Shown: in pieces, positions 23,901 to 36,500 of the stretch
Layout of the letters: each line of letters opens with the position of its first letter
How positions within the stretch are numbered: position 1 is the first letter of the stretch
Source of the DNA: Plecoglossus altivelis
Taxonomy: Eukaryota > Chordata > Actinopteri > Osmeriformes > Plecoglossidae
Length of the DNA stretch: 64,000 nt
Assembly: GCA_036571765.1 (NCBI GenBank)
Contig: BROE01000022.1
Coordinates: 14,124,322-14,188,321, forward strand
Direction of reading: 5' to 3'
Position numbers and translations under genes: made by a program
Notes under the pieces: generated by a model
Told to the model about the DNA's origin: nothing
The model's input: only the letters and a program-made list of their open reading frames with translations
The model's database searches: none

Positions 23901-24446
23901 GATAAAAACTATGTGCCTGCTGACGTTTTAGAACCTCTTTCACTAAGGAACTAATTTGGGCAGAATTTACTAAAAGCAATGGAAACATGTTTCTGCTTAC
24001 AAACAAGAGCCTTTATTTATACGGACAAAAACTACCAATTGCAATGTGATTGTATCCAGGTTTCTCCTCTTTTTTTGAGCACCTACACAATCAAGAGTAG
24101 AATTTCAAACATTATCTTTGTTTGTAAAATAAAATAAAGAACATTTCCTTTATTTATACTATACTGCAGATTACAATTGTTTTGATTACAATCAGTAAAT
24201 GTTTTTGTACATTATACAGTATCTAAGGTGACAGCAATGCGAAACATGTACACACGCTTACAAATTCAGAAGGATTAGAATGATTAAACTATCTGCTACT
24301 ACTACTACCACAATCTTGATTATGATCCATGTAAGAAATAAACACAATATTATACTGGAGATTTGTGAGAGAGAGAGAAAATGTATGCAATTGCTATCAT
24401 TGTTAACCTAAAGCATGTCATACAGAATGATGTGTAAGAGTTGGTC
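20986..24446. other. Region 3' of itgb2, no gene recognised
   Basis: No domain-bearing frame was recognised. A hydrophobic minus-strand frame at 21986-22249 (segment YLAGYITTLAIQVITTAKMA) has no family that I can name and no clear splice context. The itgb2 3' untranslated region should occupy the first part left of 24446. A plausible polyadenylation signal, aataaa, is present in reverse near 24125-24135. Confidence 0.35.
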
Positions 24447-24512
24447 TTATTCTCCAGTAAAGGTTGGATTCGTCACAGTTGTGGTAGCATTCTTGAACAG
24501 GGGGTTATTAGC
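24447..24512 (-). CDS. itgb2: itgb2 exon 15: cytoplasmic tail and stop
   Basis: 21 codons plus stop: ANNPLFKNATTTVTNPTFTG then E. It carries the talin/kindlin-binding NPxF motifs and the TTT motif typical of beta-2. Acceptor tcaacag. It is separated from exon 14 by a 4.6-kb intron and is too short to stand out as an ORF. Confidence 0.93.
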   Translation of the reverse strand, partial: ANNPLFKNATTTVTNPTFTGE

Positions 24513-27500
24513 CTGTTGATAGGATGAGTATCAAATTAGAGATATAAATAACTATATACGACATACATACGTCATGTCTTAACTGTTGACGAGATTAAAA
24601 AAAAACATGTATACACACCTTTCTATGCATCGTAAAGGAGCAAGGGTTTGACAAGACACCCAGCTCATGAGAACAAGAAACTTTCTGTGTTGAAAGTTAT
24701 GAAAATGTGCTTTTTATTTGACTGTGAGAACTGCTGTGTGGCAAATTACAACAAAAGTCAGATATAGCTAATTTTCACTTTCCCTTGAGACAAGTTGATT
24801 TATCTAGTGACTTGCAAATTTACACTGCTTTGTTGAAGAAAAAATATTTTAATGATTTGTAAAACACAGCATTTGCTGTGTTATAGCATTTCCAGTGTTT
24901 AATAAAGTTAATTAGGTAAATATGAGGACAGATTAGGTTAAACTGATGCTGTTGCTCCAGTCAGGCAGATGCAAATAAGCAGTGTCTATTTCAATGCTGC
25001 CGTGACCCCAATTTTGAAAAACCCTGGTGCTGACCCCTCCAAATAAAACAACTTCTGTCCTATCTACTTTTCACCTCCAAAATCCTTGACAAAAACAGTT
25101 GCCTCTCAAGTTCATTCTCACCTATCCCACAACAACCTGTATGAACAGCTCCAGTCAGGTCTCCGCCCTCTCCATATCCCTGAAACAGCACTTATCTAAG
25201 TCACCAATGATCTCCTCATGGCAGCTTATTCAGGACTCCTTTTCCATCTTCATCATCCTTGACCTCAGTGCACCCTTTGATACCATCTGTCACACCACCC
25301 TCATCAACTGGCTTCCTCAAATTAAAGAGTAACATAACCGAGGTTCTCCTCAATAACACAAAATCCACTGTATCCAAAAGCAACAGTTGTTCTCTTAGTT
25401 TTGATAACTCCTCCGTTTCATCATCCCCCAATGTTAAGAATCTGGGTGTCATACTTGTCACCATACTATCCTTTCAACCCCACATCAATAACATTACTCA
25501 GTCTGCCTATTCAATCTGCAAAACTTCAATCATCTCCGCCCCTCCCTTACCCCCCACACTCACGCCATTCTTGTCCACAGTCTCGTCATTTACCTCTCTT
25601 GATAACTAACTATCGAGGTGTACAATATTATTCAATAATAGTAGATGCAGCAGCATGAACCGTCAGACGTGCAGCAAAGGCCATTATTGGATGATATTGT
25701 ATACCTTTTCCAAACATTAATTTGTGTTTTCATGCATTTTGGAATAGAATTGTAATGTTTTTGAGCATTAGCCAACACGTATATATTTCACAAAGCTAAT
25801 GTTATCTTAGCAAAATTCAAAGGCAATAACATTGTGTACGTTTGACAAACAGTAAATACAATATGACAATAATTTGACAGGACTAGCTAGCTAACCAGCC
25901 ACGTCACTGTCTGTAAATCAATATCAAGATTTTCACAATGTATTGTCCTTATACTGTACTAGGGTACATAATGGCCGCAGCCTGTGTAGCAAGTTGAATG
26001 GCAAATGGATGTGAGATGATCGTGACTTTACGTTCCCCAAACAGGAGTTATAATTTGACAGTATGCATAACAACAAAACTAGCCTACAGCAATGCTTGTT
26101 CAATCAAATAAAAATTCAATGATATAGTCCTTGTTACAAGTAATGTCATAGAGGTCTTAACATATACCCATGGAACTGCCTTTCAACCAACCTAAACCCT
26201 CAAGAAAGACAAGGAAAAACTCCCTGAAAAACTCACTAAGGGAGGAAAAAAGGAAGAAACCTTGGGAGGAGCAAATCAGTGAGGGATCCCCTCCTCCAGA
26301 AACAGTCTTTCAAAATTGTAACCACAGGCTTACTGCGTCCCTGTTTTTATGGTTAGGTACTTGTTTAAGACACTTTGTACAAGCTCATAATATGTAGCCA
26401 GCGCGATAATATAGATAGCTGGACAGACAGTTTTGCTGGGAGTACTAAGCAGGGGTACATCATCACCTGATAATGGACACCCCTACAACCAATCAGAATT
26501 GAGTATTCAACCAGGCCATGGTGTGAATTACATACATGTTGAATATGAACAGTGAACCCTAACATCCCCTTATGTATATGTTGCCATTGTTCAACACGAC
26601 AAGAGCAACATCAGTGCAACTAGAACTGCAGCCTTGGCTGGTCTATCGCTATACTTAAAGAAGGATTTATCAGAGCTCTTGAAAACTTGCAAGGAGTTTT
26701 TGTGTTCTCCTTCTATCTTATGCATTGCTCAATACCTTCATCTATTTTGCAAATATAAATCACTCATGAATATAAAACTTGCATTCTACCTTCTACTGTG
26801 TGTCCTTTGGCTGCCTTCAGAGCAGTGTTACATGTTGCTCAATTTTTTGTTATGTAGGGGGTGTCATATCATCAAGCCTTGAAAATGCTGTTACCTCTGG
26901 CTTAACTGAATGTTGACTGTTGAACTTTATGACTTTATTGTATCAATTGCGAGACTGGTGTGGAGATGGTGTTTGCTTGTTTTGACTGGACATGTATTCC
27001 CTTTTCAGTATGAGTTTGAGGCAATCTAGGAGGGAGCAGTAGTTCTGGTGACAGAGGTCAATGAAGAGGAGGTGCCAGCAGCAGTTCCCCATTATATCAA
27101 CCACATGTTAATTGTCCTTGAGGATCATATTGTAATGACTCATAGCTCTTGGACAAAGTCACTAGTTGTTTGTTAGGACTGATCTATGGTCTCCATTTGA
27201 GCTATCCTGAGAAGTAATGTGGCTTCTCTACGTTCATCAAGGTTGTCCTCTTAAAATAGCTCAGACATAAGTTACAAGCTTTGAAAAATTGGGTGGGGTA
27301 AAGTAGCCAATTTGTTTTTGGTTGAAGGTTAGCAATGTCCAAATCTTTTTTTGGCTTGTATGCCAAAAACATGTTTTATTTTTGGGTACTTAAACAGGTA
27401 CTTTTGCACTTTCTGCTTCACCACATGAAAATAAAATGTATATTATTAAAATATATATATATTCATATTTAATCCCTCCCTACAGGTTGATATATGCCTC

Positions 27501-30500
27501 TATCACTATGAGGTTGATGTCACGTGTTGATGACAGTCTGACTCTCATCCCAACAAAGTCCAAATGGATATCTAGGTATCCATGGGATATGGGAAATCAC
27601 AGAGACAACATCCTTGAGGGGCCCCTGCAACTGAAAGAACTTGTAACACCTTTGCCTCCCTGTTACAGAGACACAAGCGTACTTAGTGCAACCAGGGGAG
27701 TTAACCAGACCATCTCTGACATGCTGCAGGTCCAAGCACAAAATACTTAATTTATCTTCCATATATGGCACCTGAACTTAGCTCTTGAACCTTGCACGGC
27801 AAAGGTGGCATGGAAAAGCTCATTTAGCGGATTATAAATCTTCTTCAATCAGAGTGTGCAGTAAAACCTGTACTACATTTTTGGGGAGGATGAGTGTCAG
27901 TCCAAGATACATTTTGAACTTTTATTTTTGGATAGTCTATTAAGTTTTTGCATTTCTCTTATAACTTCGTGTTACAACAATCAAGGTTACATTCTAGCTC
28001 TAAAGTGCTGGACTGATCAAATTGTAGACCCAATAGGTCATTTGTGATCAAATGACTAGACAGAAATGTATCTGATTCTTAATTGTCGATAATACTGACA
28101 AATTGTTCAGCCCTATCAACCCATGATGATTGTCTTTATTATGAGTACAGATAATTACTAATTTTTACTTGGATCATACTCGTACGTACAAAGCACATCA
28201 TCCATACAGGATACTTGTTTAAGGCAAGTACTGTGCTTAACCCTAAAAATAAGAAAGCAAAATGATTTTGTCTTAATATTTAATAAGTGCTGAAATTGAA
28301 TTTTAGGATGTATGTACGATTGATGTGCTTAAGTAGTGGTTGAACTGTAATCTCCTTTCTCCTTTTGTACTTTCCTTTTCCAGGATTTAGAAGCATCCTG
28401 AGACGAGTTACAGCAGAAAAAGAGCTAGGTCAAGAGGGGGTGAATTCTGTCAGTCTGTCAGACAGTTTACCCTTGGGTAAGGGTATCTCTTACGGCATTC
28501 TTTGATTCTTTGTATGATGGGGATTAGTTGGACAACGGGGGAAATCCAGAGACATGAAGTCTGGGTGGTTTATGGGATGAGTTTTTGGCAATACCTTGCT
28601 GGATTTACCTTTTATTTTCTTTGTATATAATAATTTGTTCAATATTTGTATTGATTAACTGATGTTGAGATGCTGAGAGTGTATACAAGGCAGGTTAGGT
28701 TCTTGTATCTCTTGAACAACATTTGTGTTAAGTGTCCTTCAGTAAATTGGTCACAAGATTGCTCTGTTAAGTAATGTATGGTACAGAATAAATTACTGTT
28801 AGTATTCTGACGATCAAGTATATATCCACAAATTGCAGTATACAGTGTCTTCAGAATATTTCCTTGACCGTGCCCAAAATGCTGCAACAAAAACTATTTA
28901 AAAGGGGCATGGACATCTTCTACGCTAATTTCTTCAGGCTCCGACGGTCATTAGATACTACTCCTAATTTGCAAGACAACAATAAATATAATGACATTTT
29001 TACATCACATGATCTAATTTTATAAGCAAAAAATTATGGAAAGAATTTAACATGAGACTACTGCACATAAGGCCTATATTCTTATTAAATTGGGCCATAC
29101 TTGTTGCCATCTGAGTTTTGCAAACCTCACCTTTGCCCATTTGGCTTTTGACTTCTCATTTTCAAACTTCCTAAACTCCTTCAAGTCCTTCATGTAGATG
29201 ATGCCTTTGATAAGGAGGAGTAGTAGTAGACCAATAAGTGCGACACCAGCAATGGATCCTCCAATGATGGCATAGATATTTGGCAATTCAGGACATTCTA
29301 GACCAAAGGAGGCATATATCAAAAATGAATGTCTATATTTAAAACTTGAGAAGTTCTACTAAATGTTTCATGTACAAGAAATATGTGCAGAAATTGATAT
29401 CTACTGTGATACTAAATATGACTTCAAATTTAAATGTTTAGGGGTCTGTGGATTTCAGGGAGTGTTTGCATCATATGTGTTGTATCAAAAAGGTCAAATG
29501 TTTTTTGGTGAATCTTACCCCTGGTGTCTAAGATCTGGGCTGTGTAGTTGTCAATTCCATCCAGCTGAGTTGTGGAAAATGACAACCAACAATTTTCCAC
29601 ATCCCTGACTTTGCATGGATTATTGACCTTCAACTCTTTCACCATCTTATACTGGAGGCCTTTACATGCCATAGAGCAGTTCTTACTGAAAGAGCCTGTC
29701 CCAAAACCAAGACACTCAATGCATTTCCTGTAAAAGAAAGATGAAAAGTAGTGTCAGTATGCACATAATGTATATTGAGTATGTGTACTGCATAGGCTTA
29801 TTCATAAGAGTATGCCTAACCTTCACTATTATCCACAAATGATCAAGGATATTGTGTTTGTATTTTAATAGACATGGCTGAAGTATCATGATTAAGTGTT
29901 TACCTTTTGGGATTCTATAGACTTGAAATTTTGAAACTTACAACAAGTTTAACACGATGACCTCTGTTCTTGTTTAAAGCTAGCTAGCTACTGTAGCCAG
30001 ACGATGGCTACCTTCAGGTAGCCATGGCAAGGGATGAGTGATTTACACACACTGCAAATGAATATATGTAGATATATAGAGATATAGATATATAGAGATA
30101 TATATCTATATCTTTATAGATATAGATATATATCTATATCTTTATAGATATATATCGATATATATAGATATATATATCGATATATATATCTATATAGATA
30201 TATAGATATATCTATATATCTATATATATATAGATATAAAGTAGTTCACTTAAGGACCCTGGTTTCTTGACTTTTCATAGAGATGGGTGTGTCACCCAAT
30301 ATTTAGACATTTTCAAAATCACACTGGTAAAATCAATTTTGCTCAAATTTCTGCTAGATGGCTGCCAGCCTGGTTACCGTAGCAAAACCTTTTTATTCGC
30401 AACTTTAATGGTATCTCATACCAATAAGAGAGTGTGAACATACAGTGAGGAAAAAATTGATTCCCTGCTGAGTTTGTATCTGATCCTGTTTTTGATATGC

Positions 30501-33500
30501 AGAGACAAGGAGGCAACATTAGGGTGAGGAGAGTGTTTTGGTTGGAAATCTCAGAGTTCTTCCTACAGTGAGAAACATCTGGAACACCCTACTTACCCTG
30601 GTGCAACAGGGAACCAACCCTGAATTAGCTGATGAAGAGGGATGGGTTACTATTAGCAAAACTATTGTTGCAGAATTAAATTCAATTGTCAGATTTCTGC
30701 ACGCAAGTAAAGGCTATACATAAACTACACATGTTTTACTAGAAATATCAGTCTAATTTAGGATATAACAATTCTCTAAATGAAAGAACACTTGAGCAAC
30801 GGAGCGCTTGTGGCACCTGCTGATAGACAAGGGAATAGCAGAACATAGCATAGACAGCTTGCAGCATATTAACAGAAAGTGGAGCAAAGTACAGGAACTT
30901 TACATTAACTTCCCCTTTGTGCTTTTACATTCTGGTTGGTAAAATATCTCGTAAAAGTAAAGAAAACAGGGTCCTGGAATTTGATTGAGTCCAAAGACAT
31001 ATCTACCCATAAAATTAGTTTCATTTGCGATTATATAGCCAAAAATAACTGATAAGTACAGCAAGGCCTCTTACCCTTTAGTTTGGCAGGTGGAGGCGCA
31101 ACCATGGCAGACAACACAGAAAGGACGCTCATAACCCTCCAAGCACTCGCACTGGTTACATTTACAGGAGCCCCTGCCACTGCACACAGATCCACTTGGT
31201 GTGCGACACTGCTCATCTGACTTCTTACAGTTACAGGCCGGGCCTTCGTATTCTGGGTTACATTCACATTTGCCACAGTTGCACTTCCCATTACCTTTAA
31301 GTGAAAAAGATAAGTTACACCCACACACATTGATTGTGCAAAATTTAACTTCCTACTTCCTAATACAAAATGTTGTATTAATGCAAAGTACATCTTAAAG
31401 CTTCTCTAGACTGCTTGGATGAGCGGCAATAGACAAGACCCACGAGAGTTGGATAGCAGGTGTAAGCTTCAGGCTTATCTTGATGATTACTCAAGTAGGT
31501 AGATTTGAGATTTAAAAAAATATACGTGGCATTATTTGACAAAAATGTCAAATAAAAATGCATATTACTACATGCTGGGCTCAATATGTGTTGGGTGTAT
31601 GTTTAATATATTTTAATGTATTTTTAACATTTTGTTAATTTTTAAGAGAAAGAAATAGATACTACCTCCACACAGTTTGTTCTGGAATTTCTCACAATTC
31701 TCGTCATCACACTCGCAGAATTGACCATGGTATGTACTGCCACCTTCCTGGGCATGACATTGGCACTGGCCACACACACAATCCCCGCGTCCCTCACACT
31801 CAGTGCCATTATTGCGCCGGCATGCCACCCTTAGAGAGCTTTCATCCTTTTCACCGATGGAGCATTCACACTTTTGCCCCACAAATCCGTTATTGCAACT
31901 GCACAAATTGGACAAAAAAGTGTCTCATACTTTGCTTAAAGTGCCAAACAAAGTAAATGAAAGGATTCATAACAAATATGGAGTTACATATGTATAATTG
32001 ATTTAGCAAAAACATTAAATAGATCACAATGAATCTTTGGGAACTATTTGCAAATTTATTAGATATTATGTTACATAATAGGAGACTTATCGACTGTCCT
32101 ACCTGCACATGCCACAGCTGACCTTGCCGTTGCCATTACAATGTACGGGGCTGCTAACCAGTGGATCGTCACATGTACACTCACAGCGAGTTGATACTTT
32201 AACAAGCAACTTATCTTTGATCCCAAGGGGACCAATGAAAAAAGATGTTTCATCGATACATGCGTCTGCTATCACTGTGACATTGAACATAATCTAGAAA
32301 GAAAAAGCCATGAGAAAGAAAGTCCAAAATGACTTCTTAAGATTTCATGAAAATATTGACCTTTCATTTAGATTTTTTTATGACTTACCAACTGTCCCAC
32401 CCCCACATTCTCACATGCTCCTTTGTCACCCAAGGTTCCCACAATACCATTGCAGATGGGAGTGTAGGTGACCCTTACATTTTCAGGAAGTTCACTATGT
32501 GTCACAGTGACTTTAGAGGACAGCTTCTGTGGAAGGATTCCAAAGAACACTCAGTTTCTTTTTTGATCAATCAGGTTGAGACATTTTATAAAATTACCTG
32601 TATGATTTGACTTGGTGGGTATAAATAGCTGGCAAATATTTACTTACATCATAGGCCTTTTTAATCAATTCCACTACGTTTTTGGAGTCAGCAGACAACA
32701 CTCCTACTTCAGACTTTGGAATCATGGCACTAAGATCCTGTTGTAAAAGTAATTATATAGAGCAACAAAACAAATATACATAAACATGTATTAACATAGT
32801 TAATAAATGTGAAACGTGTATACTATCGACAGAAAATTAGATTACTATTGTTTAAAATATATTTTTTACCATGTACACCTTTTCCATGTTCTGTGTCACA
32901 GCAAAGATGGGCTGAATGTTGTTGTTTTTCAGCTGTGTTGCAATTTGACCAACAGATGGATAGTCCTAATACGTACAAGCACCGCACAACTGTTATAGTC
33001 AGACACTGTGCCACATTCAAATTAGGATGGCACAGTAAATCCCCAAACCAAAACATTTGACCAATTGTTACATACCATCTCATTGCTCTTGGCGTACAGA
33101 TGACTCCTTAGGTGGCAATTCTCGTCATTGGGCTCCAGTATACCAGCCAGCTTGCCATCCCCTGCCATGTGGAAACCAGCATCTGTGGCCAGTACTATCA
33201 ACCGAGTGCTGCTATTTCTCCAACCAATTATATCCTGCAAAACAAAGTATTGAGATGCATATATTGTATGCCTGGTGTTTTATGTCAATCAGTGTACATA
33301 AGAACCACAAGTCCTGAACATTCATAATGAAACAATGTAATCACAGAAGAAACATCTGCATAAGGGTCATGCATATGACATGATTATTACTAACGTAAAA
33401 GTCAAACATGAGTAATTCTTACCATCACTGAAACCTAAGTACTTCAAAAATATTTATTTCTTTAGAAAACGTTGTGCCTTTAGCAAATGTACTACTATAT

Positions 33501-36500
33501 GGAGGACTGAATGTGCCATAGTTAAATAAATAAATAAATAAACAAACAAATCATTTCATTTTAAATGCAAGGGGCGGGACATAATCAGTTGTATTGAAGT
33601 CCTGCCCCTCTGCATTTAAAATTATTAACATTTATTTTCCTTTGCAAAGGGGCAAGACATTAGACTGTAATGTTTTACTCTTGGAGCACTGTGATCGGGC
33701 TCTTTATAGCAAACTGTCAAAACTCAGCTCTCAATCAAGTAGACGACATAGTCAATCACTTTGAAACACAAAATGGGTCATTAACGCAGCACATGATCAG
33801 GAAAAGGGTCCGAAAAGTGTGTGTATGTCTTGGGTATGCCAGGTTTCAAGAATCGTTCTACAGCTCATTATCAGACATACCCTTTCACATAAACCTGAAG
33901 GCGCATTTAAGTCATAGACGTTAGTAGCAAATTTGATACCGGATTGTCCAATTCATTCGTTTTAATTCAATTTTTCAACTATGAGGCTGCTATAGCCGAT
34001 CACCATTCCCTCCTGCAGGAGAAATTCATTGGAAATGAGCAGCTAAAAATACAAGCTTTTAAATCTATTTAATATTTATAAATAATAAGAATTAATTTTT
34101 TTAAACATATACAGAAATATTAGTTGTACAATTTTACACAGTAAAAAACCGTATCCATCTGTAAGTGATGCAAGCTTCTAGTTTTTGTATTGTTACCATT
34201 TTTTGAGACTGCATAACGATGCAAGTGTTATTCAGGCGTGGAGCCTGACATTGTAAACATTTGTGTCCTTGCCCAAACCTAGGACTTATTCTGGGTTAGA
34301 TGTGATGCTAGATGGGGACTTTCACACTTAAAATGTGCACGAGCCGTGCATGAGCAAAAAATGTTTGGGCCTTTATTTGACCAAAAAATATTTTCTTGAG
34401 CAATGTGTAAAATAAACAGCTATTTTTCAATTAGTAAAACCTTGTGTAGTGAATTTGAAGTCTTCAATTTCAGACTCTAAAATGTCAACAATGAAACATG
34501 CATGTAGCTTGACTGAATACTCCACCAACGTGGGTTGAATGCCTGAGGACCTTGGCAAAAAATGTGCATGGGGTACATTGCAGAACTGGCTGCATTGGAG
34601 TTCTATCAATCAAACCATGTTTGTTTTCATCCCCAGTAATGTTGATACCTAGAGACAGGGAACTGCTTCCTCTAGGACCAACACACTCTGCCTGCTCTGG
34701 AGTAGGTGTTTTTTGTCTAACACCACATGTCGCAAGGGCAGTAGAAGATGGTTTAGGAATCAAAACCGTATGCATGGTAAAAGGTTTTTCTTTGGACATG
34801 CACATACACAAAGAACAACCGGTGGCTGACCAACCTAAAAGAGTACTGTACTGTTAAAATCTTACTAGCCCGTGTGTATCTTCAATGAAAACTAATAAAG
34901 ATTGAAAGTGAAGCAGTGGTATGAAATTCCATGGTTTAATCATTAAACACCAATGCTACACTTTACTATCTGCCAAAAACCCTCCACAAAAGATTGATTT
35001 ACCACATCTTTGAGAAGTGAGTGGCAAGAGATTCAAGGCTGATTTCACTTTTATTGAGTGCGCGAAATCAATCTGGGGGGTGTAACCCACCCCCTCAACC
35101 CCCTGGATCCGGCCTGGAGCTCACTGTTATTCAGGTTCCAGTATTGTATTATGCATACCCAATGAACCCCTCTAAATTCACAGAGTGGTCTATTTAAAGA
35201 GGAACTCACACTTTGATAATGCTCCAGGTGTGAGGCACTCACTTTGCTCATGTTGCCTCTACCACCACAGCCTGCATCCTTGCTTTGTCAAGGCGTAGCC
35301 TCGGTGTGGTTTCTTGGCAGAGAGTAGTTGCACCTGATGCTAGAGGAAACAACTGTCTTTGTCAAGGTTTCATCCTTTAAAAGCAACTAATGCTGTAGGC
35401 TCTCTATCCAGTTTCAAGCACTGTTGATCAATGCCATGTGGCTGAGAACATCATGGAGTTACTCAGTTCAGACCACACATTGGCATTTCTTTATACTTAG
35501 GACACCAGCCTTTCAACAGTCTCATTCTCTCTGAACATTCTTGACTGAAGAAGGAGACAGCACCCTGTTGCTGCTACTTCTGCTGCTACTTATTCACAAT
35601 ACCATGAACCTTGCACTATATTTTACAGCATTTACAGCTATAAGTCCTTTTTTTAAACATGTAAATCTATGCTCCCCTACATTGATGCAGAGAGGCATAC
35701 AGGATAAAAGATTTCAGTAGGTGAAGGCACTGTATGCTGGTCATAGAAACCATTTTGAAACGAAAGCCTTCTGAATTCTTATGAATGTTGTTTTAAAGTT
35801 ATCAAAGTAAACACCAAATAACACAACACATCCTTTTGTATACCACAGACTACTTTCACTTATCATGCATAAACATAGTTCAAAGAATACACTTTTTGTG
35901 TTTTTAACTTACCCCGCAGACAGTAGCCTGCATTACAGCATCAAGGCTTCCCTCCGGAGAATCCAAGTTCCCTGAGATGAATTGTTTGGACACTTCAGAG
36001 TTAAATTTGGTTCTGTTTTTAGTCATACTGACAACATGACGATATCCAAACGCTGGCTGACAGTTCAACTCCTTTTCATCACAAGGTTTCTGGAGCTTTG
36101 CCTTGTTGGTGTTCGTGAAAGGTAGCACTGTCTTGTCTACAAAAGAGCCAAAACCTGGACCAAAAACACAGCATTGACATGAGATTAGTCATCACTAATG
36201 TCTCCTGATTTTAAGTTAAATTTGAGTCAATCCAAAATGTTGCTACCTATTTGACCATCTCCGGTGATGGTCTGCAGAGCGTCAAAGAGGTCATGTCCCA
36301 GGCGTTTAACTTCCCTAAGATCATCCTCCATGGAATAGGACAGATCCATCAGATAGTAAAGATCAACTGGGTAGCCTTCAACTCTTTGAAATTCAAGTGT
36401 AAAGGTGTGAGGCATTCCTATGGAGTATGAAGACAAGACCAAATGGTGGGAAATTGGCACATTCCATTGCATCAACACAGTCAATTATTTGGACTCTTTT

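Noticed and set aside
28639..28890. 83-codon minus-strand frame inside itgb2 intron 14
   Set aside because: No domain, no splice support, and exon 14 joins exon 15 in phase without it.
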